From an uncultured Ruminococcus sp. (GTDB lineage: Bacteria; Bacillota; Clostridia; Oscillospirales; Ruminococcaceae), in the NCBI GenBank assembly GCA_947589205.1, contig CANQCJ010000074.1, positions 1 through 9,598 of the forward strand: 9,598 nucleotides of DNA, written 5' to 3'. The notes beneath the pieces are model-generated. The model worked only from the letters and a program-made list of their open reading frames with translations. It was not told where the DNA came from and made no database searches. The stretch's first letter is position 1. Every line of letters begins with the position of its first letter. A program made the position numbers and the translations under genes. This document shows positions 1-5,541 of the stretch, piece after piece.

Positions 1-309
1 CCTGCAAGCGGATCAACAGAGATCAATGGGGCGAGTGAGTGCTGCGGGAAAGCAGTGGACGGTATTTGCTGTGTTAAGGTGCTGGGGGCTGGCTGCAAGT
101 CCTGCTACGAGCAGTACGAAAATGCAAAGCAGGCTGCCAAGAATATGGGACTTGATCCGGAGGTCGAGTATATTACCGATATGGAGAAAGTTATGTCCTA
201 TGGCGTTATGAGTATGCCTGCCATTGTGGTAAATGAAAAAGTGGTATCTATGGGCAAGGTGTTGAAAGCCGCTGATGTGGAGAAATTACTTCATAAACTT
301 GGATACTGA
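1..309 (+). CDS. Thioredoxin-like small redox protein, 5' end missing
   Basis: The reading frame is open from base 1, giving 102 visible residues and a TGA-less upstream edge, so the start lies left of the window; a GTG at 55 is possible but would discard a conserved-looking Cys-rich lead-in. Visible are two Cys pairs (visible residues 14-15 and 23-24), then a beta strand VKVLG, the redox motif C32-K-S-C35, and a cis-proline loop SMPA (Pro 73) followed by VVSMGKVL. This is the glutaredoxin/thioredoxin-like 'thioredoxin family protein' type (about 80-residue core, TM0996/MTH895-like). Members with a Cys-rich N-terminus often sit downstream of DUF318/ArsP-type permeases in Firmicutes arsenic or metal loci; that partner would be outside the window, so the role in metalloid handling is inference. 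The fold call is solid; the substrate is unknown. Confidence 0.85.
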   Translation, partial: PASGSTEINGASECCGKAVDGICCVKVLGAGCKSCYEQYENAKQAAKNMGLDPEVEYITDMEKVMSYGVMSMPAIVVNEKVVSMGKVLKAADVEKLLHKLGY

Positions 310-416
310 AAATTGCCGTTTCTAAACTGACAGCCATTATTGATTCCGCTGAACAGAAATACATTTTGATTCTTCGGTTTCAAGTGTTGTCTGCTTCAGC
401 AGATGTTTGTGTGAAT

Positions 417-451
417 ATATCTCCTTGCTAATATGGCAAGGGGATATTTTT
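417..451 (+). terminator. Rho-independent terminator
   Basis: Arms 417-428 (ATATCTCCTTGC) and 436-447 (GCAAGGGGATAT) pair over 12 bp with one G-T wobble around a 7-nt loop, followed by TTTTT (447-451). It lies about 110 bp after the thioredoxin-like gene and probably ends that transcript. Confidence 0.8.
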
Positions 452-537
452 ATGCTCATTTTTAAATGTAAGACCGCCGAAAAAGTTATCTGCTGTTGAA
501 AGCGTAATGCAAAGATCAAAATTTAACATTCATAAAT

Positions 538-569
538 AAAGTCTCTCAGAAAAAACTGAGCGACTTTTT
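538..569 (+). terminator. Rho-independent terminator
   Basis: Arms 538-549 (AAAGTCTCTCAG) and 556-567 (CTGAGCGACTTT) pair over 12 positions with one mismatch (T544/C561), around an A6 loop, ending in TTTTTG. It has the look of the compact terminators of Clostridia mobile elements. A stop codon at 537-539 abuts it, suggesting that it once served a gene now mostly deleted. Confidence 0.8.
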
Positions 570-682
570 GTATTAAAAATTCACAAAATCCATTTGCTGT
601 ATCAGAGCGTTTTTGTGCAATCATACAAAGCTTTGGAATGAACGGCAAAAAGAGGTCAAAAAAGCAGGGAAAAAAATAACTT

Positions 683-699
683 GTGTTACACTTATAATA
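683..699 (+). promoter_or_regulatory. Possible promoter -10 with abutting palindrome
   Basis: TATAAT at 694-699 is a perfect -10 hexamer, but no good -35 sits 16-18 bp upstream (the site is all A). The 9-bp palindrome GTGTTACAC (683-691) lies just before it and could be an operator. A start from here would give a leader of about 50 nt to the ribosome binding site AAAGGAAG (741-748) of the small ORF at 756. Confidence 0.35.
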
Positions 700-755
700 T
701 AGAAAATAGTAAAAAAATAAGAATGCAAAATTTTAATTTGAAAGGAAGCGATACC

Positions 756-930
756 ATGAAAAAGGCAAATCAAGAATCAAGGCAACACTGCACGGAGATT
801 GTGCGTCAGATGCGCAGTCAGATTTTTCGCCGGATTGCCCAATGACGACGAAGGAATACTTTCGTATTTCAAGGAGGAATTGGGTAGTATGGCGGAAAAT
901 ATGCAAGCAGCTGATGTACAAAGGCGTTAG
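756..930 (+). pseudogene. Small ORF broken by one extra T (57 residues if repaired)
   Basis: An ATG at 756 has a good ribosome binding site (AAAGGAAG, 741-748) and opens a frame beginning MKKANQESRQHCTEIVRQ that hits TGA at 843-845 after 29 residues. The next frame carries a natural continuation, AGLPNDDEGILSYFKEEL and onward, to TAG at 928-930. Removing one T from the T5 run at 823-827 joins the two as QIF-AGLPNDDE and yields one 57-residue product. The repaired protein is soluble, charged and free of Cys clusters or membrane segments; it has no motif I can assign. Its position before a relaxase gene suggests a small accessory gene of the mobile element. The break could be a true mutation, a homopolymer sequencing error, or a +1 recoding site; the last is least likely. 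Confidence 0.6.
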
Positions 931-965
931 CCGGTCTTCGTGCGGTGCTGCCTTAAGAGAGGAAA

Positions 966-1088
966 GGCTCTTGAACCTGTCGGGAGACCCCTCGGAGAGC
1001 CAAATAAATTTTGGGGTTTCCCCAAAGTTTCATTTGGTTACGCTCCTCAAAAAATACCGATTTTTTAAAACTGAAAAAGAGGAGCGTA
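966..1088 (+). other. Cluster of three hairpins, oriT or structured-RNA candidate
   Basis: Hairpin A: GGCTCT (966-971) pairs with AGAGCC (996-1001), with an inner GGG-AGA-CCC (982-990). Hairpin B: TTTGGGG (1010-1016), loop TTT, CCCCAAA (1020-1026), perfect over 7 bp. Hairpin C: TACGCTCCTC (1039-1048) pairs perfectly with GAGGAGCGTA (1079-1088) and encloses a second perfect hairpin AAAAAAT-ACCG-ATTTTTT (1049-1066). None has a clean terminator T-run at its end. The function is not known; single-stranded DNA signals of a mobilizable element or a cis-acting RNA are both possible. Confidence 0.5.
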
Positions 1089-1128
1089 TCAACTTAGCGC
1101 ACAAAAATCACATCAAACAGGCAGAAAA

Positions 1129-1204
1129 AAATATAAGTATATCAAGGTATACTTTTTAACAGAATAATATTGTTTTTTAAATATAAGTATATCTTGATAT
1201 ACCT
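1129..1204. repeat. Two copies of a 15-bp direct repeat, each within a palindrome
   Basis: AAATATAAGTATATC occurs at 1129-1143 and again at 1179-1193, exactly 50 bp apart. Each copy runs into its own inverted repeat: GTATATC-AA-GGTATAC (1137-1152, one wobble) and GTATATC-TT-GATATAC (1187-1202, perfect). The first extends to AAGTATA-6 nt-TATACTT (1135-1154). The even spacing, near five helical turns, suits cooperative binding of a repressor or of the relaxase itself to control mob expression. Confidence 0.65.
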
Positions 1205-1222
1205 GCGGATATACGATACATA
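1194..1222 (+). promoter_or_regulatory. Possible mob promoter overlapping the second palindrome
   Basis: TTGATA (1194-1199) and TACATA (1217-1222) are separated by 17 bp. The -35 lies inside the perfect palindrome at 1187-1202, which would let a bound protein block transcription. The -10 is weak, so this is a tentative call. Confidence 0.3.
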
Positions 1223-1250
1223 CGATATTACATCGAAAGGAGTAAAAAAG

Positions 1251-2135
1251 ATGACAACTAAAGCTATGAAATGTTCTCTCCACATAGGCAAGAAATACTC
1301 TGCCATACACAATTTGAGAGAGTATGATGAGAACAAATGGAACAAAGACGGACATATTGACAAAACCAGAAGCGGATCAAATGAGATATTAGAGCATAAG
1401 TCTCTTGAAAAGTTTTTTGATGAACAATTTGGTTCGGCGTTGTTGGAATTTAATTTAAAACAACGACCAAAACACAGCGAACGACTGATAGGATTCAAAA
1501 ACGCTGGAGATTATGATAAATGCCCTGATGAGGAACGCAGAGAAAAAGCGGTCAGGGCATATCTTAAAGATCATAGTAAAAGTGTACAGGAAGCTATCAT
1601 ACAGTTAGGTAATCATGATAATTATATGGATATGGTTGAACAATTTGGTTCAGATAAAGCAGATAAGATATATAAAGACTATCTTATAAGCGCATATGAA
1701 AAGTGGAAAGATGAAAACCCGTCACTTGTAGTTTTTTCGGCTGTCATTCATATGGGCGAAACAAAGGACGGCTCTCCTCATCTGCACCTTGATTTTCTTC
1801 CTGTTGCTGAAAGCAGCAGAGGACTTAAAGTAAAGGTAGGTATGGAATCCGCACTTAAAAAAATTGGATTTTCAAGAAACAAAAACGAGAGTTATCACGA
1901 AACTGCATATAAAAAATGGCTTAGGCATTACCGCGCCGAACAGGAAAATGCAGCTCAGATATATTCAAATGAAAATAAACTCGGTATCATTATTCTGCAT
2001 TCTGAAAAGAGTAAGGCAGGACATAGTGGACCACAGGAATACGAAGCGAATCAAGCGCGTGTTAAGATCAGTGCGGGAAAGGTAAAGGACTTCTTCGGTG
2101 CTGACAAAAAACTTCGTGAGCAAGCCGCGGTCTGA
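1251..2135 (+). CDS. MobV/Mob_Pre family relaxase, C-terminally shortened
   Basis: This is a DNA-nicking relaxase (plasmid recombination/mobilization enzyme) that would cut one strand at oriT and pilot it into a recipient. The start at 1251 is chosen for its ribosome binding site (AAAGGAG, 1236-1242) and the family-like N-terminus; the in-frame TTG at 1170 lies in the palindrome zone. Motif I is visible: H20-N-L-R with HIDKTRS..N (35-44), matching the HNER..NKDINPSRSHLNY block of pMV158 MobM, where the His is the DNA-linking nucleophile. The metal-binding motif is H167-M-G-E..G-S-P-H177-L-H179, a variant of the usual HxDE..PHxH (Asp replaced by Gly, three residues inserted). The protein has 294 residues against roughly 400-500 in most relatives. 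It ends at the start of what should be a coiled-coil tail, and integrase sequence begins within about 30 bp. The catalytic domain may still work; the tail is lost. Confidence 0.85.
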   Translation: MTTKAMKCSLHIGKKYSAIHNLREYDENKWNKDGHIDKTRSGSNEILEHKSLEKFFDEQFGSALLEFNLKQRPKHSERLIGFKNAGDYDKCPDEERREKAVRAYLKDHSKSVQEAIIQLGNHDNYMDMVEQFGSDKADKIYKDYLISAYEKWKDENPSLVVFSAVIHMGETKDGSPHLHLDFLPVAESSRGLKVKVGMESALKKIGFSRNKNESYHETAYKKWLRHYRAEQENAAQIYSNENKLGIIILHSEKSKAGHSGPQEYEANQARVKISAGKVKDFFGADKKLREQAAV

Positions 2136-2151
2136 ATGTAATTCAGACTGA

Positions 2152-2517
2152 GAAATTCCATTAAAAGAGGCTAAGGAAGCTAAAAGCCTTCTTTCAAGTT
2201 CACTGAAACCTTATGATGTCAATACCACACTTAATGTAACACTTCCTCCGAGAAAGCCCATGATAAAAGAGCTGCCTACGGCAGAGCAGATTATCAAGGC
2301 AATTCACGGGACTGATGTTGAACTTCCGTGTCTGCTTGCTATGTGGTTATCTCTCCGCATCAGCGAGGTAAGGGGATTGCAGCTTCGCGACATTAAAAAC
2401 GATGTTCTGACGATCAGAAGGAGCAACGTTTGCGTTAAAGGCAAAGACGATCTGCGCGAAATTAATAAAACATATAAATCTGCAAGACAACCAAATACAT
2501 TATACTTTTTCAGATGA
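2152..2517 (+). pseudogene. Internal fragment of a tyrosine recombinase (integrase)
   Basis: The open frame after the TGA at 2149-2151 reads an integrase middle: SLLSSSLKPYDVN resembles the end of a core-binding domain, NVTLPPRKP the linker, and ELPCLLAMWLSLRISEVRGL the start of the catalytic domain with the first catalytic Arg in LRISEV. KTYKSAR near the end matches the beta-hairpin that carries the catalytic Lys. After this the match stops (QPNTLYFFR, then TGA); the H-x-x-R box, the second His/Trp and the Tyr nucleophile are missing. The N-terminal DNA-arm and most of the core-binding domain are missing too. The ATG at 2260 has no ribosome binding site. A full integrase of this kind would be about 350-400 residues, so this cannot be active and is a scar of a deleted element. 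Confidence 0.8.
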
Positions 2518-2857
2518 AGGAAAAAATGCACGCCGGAATTTAAGATCATGAGACGCTTTGCCGTTTTGAAACAGCATTTTATCATAAACGAACGGCGCGG
2601 GACAAAAATTTCTCAAAAAATAATTTTCTCCCGTAAAAAAATTAATTTTATTTTTCGTTTCCGACGTCTCTTTTTTATATATTTTGCAGTATTTTTATTG
2701 TACAGATTTTTCAGCTTGTCGTCAACAAAAAATCAAGCAGGATTTTTTACTTTCGCAGCAGAGCCTTTCAATGCAAAAAAATACTTGACAGCGCATAAAA
2801 CGTTTGATATAATATTATAAAACACATGACAGAGACTAAATTTTTCCGGAGGTAAAA
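2518..2857. other. A/T-rich spacer between element remnant and crcB
   Basis: No supported gene is present. A 90-codon ORF (2548-2820) crosses the crcB promoter, lacks a ribosome binding site and is rich in Phe/Lys/Ile from A/T runs, so I treat it as chance. The right edge of the mobile-element remnant most likely lies in this stretch, but I see no attachment-site repeat that fixes it. The only clear signal is the crcB promoter at 2785-2813. Confidence 0.6.
2785..2813 (+). promoter_or_regulatory. Consensus SigA promoter of crcB
   Basis: TTGACA (2785-2790), a 17-bp spacer and TATAAT (2808-2813) match the consensus exactly, with an extended -10 TGa directly before TATAAT. Transcription would start near 2820, leaving a leader of about 38 nt to the ATG at 2858. 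That is too short for a fluoride riboswitch, and none is seen, so expression looks constitutive and strong. Confidence 0.9.
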
Positions 2858-3223
2858 ATGGATTTTTTATTTGTCGCTCTCGGCGGAGCAGCCGGAGCAA
2901 TGGGAAGATATGCGATAGGGCTTTTGCCGGTAAAAGCAAGCCTTCCTATTTTGACGCTTGCTGTAAATATTATCGGAGCGGCGCTGATAGGATTTATCGC
3001 GGGAGCTGCCGAGGGCAGCGAGAACGTATCGCAAAACGCGGTCTTATTTTGGAAAACGGGCGTATGCGGAGGATTTACGACATTTTCGACTTTTTCGCTT
3101 GAAACGCTCACGCTGTTTGAAAGCAAGGCGTATTTTTTAGGCTCGATCTATATTTTTTTGAGCGTTGCCTGCTGTCTTTTGGGCGTGCTTTTAGGAAAAA
3201 AGCTGTCCGCTCTTGCGCGCTGA
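2858..3223 (+). CDS. crcB: Fluoride ion channel CrcB/Fluc
   Basis: CrcB exports fluoride passively through the cytoplasmic membrane and protects enolase and pyrophosphatase from poisoning. The 121-residue length is typical of the homodimerising single-gene form. Four membrane segments are visible (about 2-22, 31-51, 62-86, 94-114). Hallmarks are GGAAGAMGRY near the N-terminus (residues 9-18), the conserved Asn 37 in LAVNIIGA, and the signature GVCGGFTTFSTFS (68-80) that holds the pore Phe and the central sodium-site region. GGAGG (2848-2852) lies 5 bp before the ATG. The gene is alone on its transcript; many bacteria carry two crcB copies as heterodimers, but no second copy is adjacent. Identification is very secure. 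Confidence 0.96.
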   Translation: MDFLFVALGGAAGAMGRYAIGLLPVKASLPILTLAVNIIGAALIGFIAGAAEGSENVSQNAVLFWKTGVCGGFTTFSTFSLETLTLFESKAYFLGSIYIFLSVACCLLGVLLGKKLSALAR

Positions 3224-3249
3224 AAAAAGCAAATTTAAATTGTTTTTTT
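3223..3249 (+). terminator. Weak A/T-rich terminator after crcB
   Basis: A6-(G)-CAA (3223-3232) can pair with TTG-T6 (3240-3248) around a 7-nt loop with one bulged G, followed by a T-run. It starts in the crcB stop codon. The stem has a single G-C pair, so its strength is doubtful, but the place between two convergent genes fits. Confidence 0.35.
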
Positions 3250-3267
3250 AAAAAAATTTTTTCAAAA

Positions 3268-4017
3268 TTATTTGTCCGTCAAATGCGTTTTTCCATAGTG
3301 CTTATCGCGGTATTTTTTAGGGCTTGTGCTGTGATATCTGCGAAAAGTCCTTGCAAAATGGCTGTAGGAGGAAAAGCTTAAAATATCCGAAATTTCTGTC
3401 AGCGAATAATCGGAAAATTTCAGCATATTTTCGTGCGCCTCCATGCGCTTTAGGATAACAAATTCGCTTATGTTCACACCCGTTTCGCGTTTAAAAAGCG
3501 CGGAAAGATAGCTCTCGTTCAGCTTGACTTGTTTTGCAAGTCCTGCGACGCTTATATGCTCGTGAAGGTGATAATTTATGTAGTCTATACATTGTATCAC
3601 CTGCTTGGAATAGATGTTTTCTTTTTTGCTTGCAGCAACAGACCTTGTAAAATATTTCACCATCTGACGATGAATATCAAAAATTTCATCGGGTGAACCT
3701 GCCTTGTCAAATTTTTGAATGTAAAGATCGCTTGCGTTATAAGCCTTTTCCGGCTCCATGCCGCCTTCTATCGCAAAGCGGGTCACAAGCGCAGCATTGC
3801 AAATGCAAAGATACAAAAGATTTTTCAAAGGGTCGTCCGACAAATGCCCGGTCTCGGCGGAGCGTATCATTCGCTCTGCCTCCTCGACAGCGCGCATATC
3901 GCCGCTTCTAACGTACTCGTATTGAAGCATTTCCGCGCCGTATCTGTGGTGGCGGAAATCATTTTCGCGGTTGATAAATTCAAGGTAAGCAACGCCTTTA
4001 TCGGGAGTCTCGTTCAT
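3268..4017 (-). CDS. AraC-family transcriptional regulator
   Basis: This 249-residue DNA-binding protein ends in an AraC/XylS domain: the first helix-turn-helix in ISVAGLAKQVKLNESYLSAL (155-174) and the second in SLTEISDILSFSSYSHFART (205-224), closing with the family signature TSPKKYR (231-237). The N-terminal 130 residues are helical and charged, with no cupin sugar-binding fold or receiver domain that I can recognise, so the signal is unknown. GAGGTG (4025-4030) stands 7 bp before the ATG. The gene is divergent from the MATE pump gene across a 141-bp gap that holds both promoters, the usual layout of a local regulator and its target; control of the pump operon is therefore inferred. It converges with crcB, with only 44 bp between the stops. 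Confidence 0.9.
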   Translation of the reverse strand: MNETPDKGVAYLEFINRENDFRHHRYGAEMLQYEYVRSGDMRAVEEAERMIRSAETGHLSDDPLKNLLYLCICNAALVTRFAIEGGMEPEKAYNASDLYIQKFDKAGSPDEIFDIHRQMVKYFTRSVAASKKENIYSKQVIQCIDYINYHLHEHISVAGLAKQVKLNESYLSALFKRETGVNISEFVILKRMEAHENMLKFSDYSLTEISDILSFSSYSHFARTFRRYHSTSPKKYRDKHYGKTHLTDK

Positions 4018-4036
4018 AATTTTTCACCTCATAAAA

Positions 4037-4065
4037 AGCTTATCATATTTTTTCAATTAAGTCAA
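4037..4065 (-). promoter_or_regulatory. Possible araC-type gene promoter
   Basis: On the minus strand TTGACT (4060-4065) is followed after 17 bp by TAAGCT (4037-4042) with an extended TGa before it. The -10 is poor and the leader would be only about a dozen bases, so the start site could be misplaced. Confidence 0.35.
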
Positions 4066-4094
4066 GAAAAATGCCGAAAAAACAAAAAATGTGC

Positions 4095-4123
4095 TTTACA
4101 ACAGCACTCATTTCTGATATAAT
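4095..4123 (+). promoter_or_regulatory. SigA promoter of the MATE-hydrolase operon
   Basis: TTTACA (4095-4100), a 17-bp spacer and TATAAT (4118-4123) with an extended TGa. An inverted repeat GTGCT (4091-4095) / AGCAC (4103-4107) overlaps the -35 and is a candidate operator for the divergent AraC-family protein or another regulator. Confidence 0.8.
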
Positions 4124-4142
4124 ATTATCACAATAATTTTTT

Positions 4143-4148
4143 GGAAAG
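4143..4148 (+). promoter_or_regulatory. Ribosome binding site that sets the MATE start
   Basis: GGAAAG lies 10 bp before the ATG at 4159 but only 1 bp before the ATG at 4150, and it overlaps the TTG at 4141. Spacing therefore favours 4159 as the start. Confidence 0.65.
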
Positions 4149-4158
4149 AATGATAAAA

Positions 4159-5541
4159 ATGAAAAATTCGTCGTTAAATATGACCGAGGGGAATATCCTC
4201 AAAAATCTGATATATTTTGCGATACCGGTGCTGATAGGCAATATTTTTCAGCAGCTTTACAACGTTGCGGACACTGCGATAATCGGAAATATTCTCGGCG
4301 ATAACGCCTTTGCCGCTGTCGGCGCGGCAGCCCCTGTTTACGGGCTTATGATAGGCTTCGCGGGCGGGCTTACAAACGGCTTTGCCGTAATTATCGCAAG
4401 ATATTTCGGCGCGGACGACAGGCGCAGAATGACGAAAGCGGTCGGGCTTACCTACATTTTATCCGCCGCAATAGCTGTAATACTCACGCTTACAAGCATG
4501 ATCGCCGTTCACCCGCTGATGCGTTTCCTGAAAACGCCCGAAAATATAATCGGCAGCGCGGAAAATTACATAAAAATAATCATGCTTTTTTCGGTCGTGA
4601 CCATCGCGTACAATATGCTTGCGGGAATGATGCGCGCGGTCGGAAACAGCATGGCGCCGCTATATTTCCTTGTAATTTCAACGCTAATAAACATCGTTCT
4701 CGATCTTATGTTTGTAAAATTTTTTAAAATGGGAGTATCGGGCGCGGCATACGCTACGGTAATTTCGCAGGCGGTCTCGGCAGTGCTTTGTTTTATTTAC
4801 GCATTAAAAAATTGTCCCTTTTTGATCTTTTCAAAAAAAGAGCAGATATACGACAAAAAGCTCCTGCTCGATCTTATCACTACGGGACTTTCGATGGGAC
4901 TTATGTACGCGATAGTTTCGATAGGCTCGGTAATTTTGCAGGGCGCGGTCAATTCCTTCGGAACGGCGACGATAGCGGCTCACACCGCGGCGAGAAAAAT
5001 AGACGACATTTTCATGCTGCCGCTCGGCACGCTCTCGCTGGCTTCCTCGACCTTTGCAAGCCAGAATTACGGCGCGGGAAAAATGGACAGAGTACGAAAG
5101 GGCATTCGCTACAGCATTATGATAGCCTGCTGCTGGAGTATTTTTTCGATGATAGTCTGCATATTTTTGCGCCGCCCGCTTATCCGCGCGCTCACAGGCA
5201 CGGCGGATAAGACGATAATTTCGACCGCTTCAAAATACATCATCTGGAACATCTCGTTTTTTGTGATCCTAAGCTTTTTGCTTGTGCTGCGAAGCAGCCT
5301 ACAGGGTCTCGGCAGACGGATAGTGCCCATCTGCGGAAGCATAGTCGAGCTTATTTTGAAAATACTCACCGCGTCGGTTTTCGCCCGAAGGCTCGGCTAT
5401 TTCGGCATATGTATTTCGGAGCCTGTCATCTGGATATTTTGCGCGGCGATAGTTTGCACCGACTATTTTTTGTTTATCCGAGCGACGGCGAAAAATATTG
5501 ACGAGGGTCGAAAAATGTACTCGCAGGGGAGGTCAAAATGA
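4159..5541 (+). CDS. MATE family multidrug/cation efflux transporter
   Basis: A 460-residue, highly hydrophobic protein of the usual MATE length, with twelve predicted membrane segments in two six-helix halves. Family marks are GNIFQQLYNVADTAIIGNILG (TM1, residues 27-47, with the conserved Asp 38), AFAAVGAAAPVYGL, the Gly/Asn-rich TM2 stretch GLTNGFAVIIARYFGA, and in the second half TIAAHTAARKID and LASSTFASQNYGAG, plus LRSSLQGLGR (377-386). Such pumps sit in the cytoplasmic membrane and expel cationic drugs or metabolites against a sodium or proton gradient (DinF/NorM-like group); the substrate cannot be told from sequence. The ATG at 4159 is preferred over 4150 or the TTG at 4141. It shares ATGA with the hydrolase gene downstream, so translation is probably coupled, and it is divergent from an AraC-family regulator. 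Confidence 0.93.
   Translation: MKNSSLNMTEGNILKNLIYFAIPVLIGNIFQQLYNVADTAIIGNILGDNAFAAVGAAAPVYGLMIGFAGGLTNGFAVIIARYFGADDRRRMTKAVGLTYILSAAIAVILTLTSMIAVHPLMRFLKTPENIIGSAENYIKIIMLFSVVTIAYNMLAGMMRAVGNSMAPLYFLVISTLINIVLDLMFVKFFKMGVSGAAYATVISQAVSAVLCFIYALKNCPFLIFSKKEQIYDKKLLLDLITTGLSMGLMYAIVSIGSVILQGAVNSFGTATIAAHTAARKIDDIFMLPLGTLSLASSTFASQNYGAGKMDRVRKGIRYSIMIACCWSIFSMIVCIFLRRPLIRALTGTADKTIISTASKYIIWNISFFVILSFLLVLRSSLQGLGRRIVPICGSIVELILKILTASVFARRLGYFGICISEPVIWIFCAAIVCTDYFLFIRATAKNIDEGRKMYSQGRSK

Larger units (their letters stand above)
310..755. other. Mostly non-coding stretch with two terminators and a possible gene remnant
   Basis: No intact gene is visible. The stretch holds a 14-bp palindrome at 390-403 (TCTGCT-TC-AGCAGA), a strong terminator at 417-451, a second at 538-569, and a -10 element near 694. 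Between the terminators one frame (453-539) reads about 28 residues ending KFNIHK and stops exactly where the second terminator stem begins. That looks like the tail of a deleted gene, but I cannot name it. Confidence 0.5.
931..1250. other. Structured non-coding leader before the relaxase gene
   Basis: There is no convincing gene. From left to right the stretch holds three hairpins (966-1001, 1010-1026, 1039-1088), two related palindromes (1135-1154 and 1185-1204), a possible promoter (1194-1222) and the relaxase ribosome binding site. In MobV plasmids the transfer origin lies just upstream of the mob gene, so this is where an oriT would be expected. Confidence 0.55.

Noticed and set aside
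55..309. GTG at 55 as the start of the thioredoxin-like gene
   Set aside because: The frame stays open to base 1 and codes a Cys-rich stretch typical of the family; there is no fitting ribosome binding site before 55.
390..403. TCTGCT-TC-AGCAGA as a terminator
   Set aside because: Only a 2-nt centre and no T-run after it; kept as a simple palindrome within the spacer.
842..1159. 105-codon plus-strand ORF
   Set aside because: It runs in a different frame from the better 57-residue ORF, crosses all three hairpins, and has no ribosome binding site at correct spacing.
1142..1498. Minus-strand ORFs opposite the relaxase start
   Set aside because: They are shadows of the relaxase gene and its palindromes; no start signals or protein-like motifs.
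2548..2820. 90-codon plus-strand ORF before crcB
   Set aside because: No ribosome binding site, composition from A/T runs, and it covers the consensus crcB promoter.
2814..2857. Fluoride riboswitch upstream of crcB
   Set aside because: Only about 38 nt separate the predicted transcription start from the ATG, and the conserved crcB-motif pseudoknot pieces are not present.
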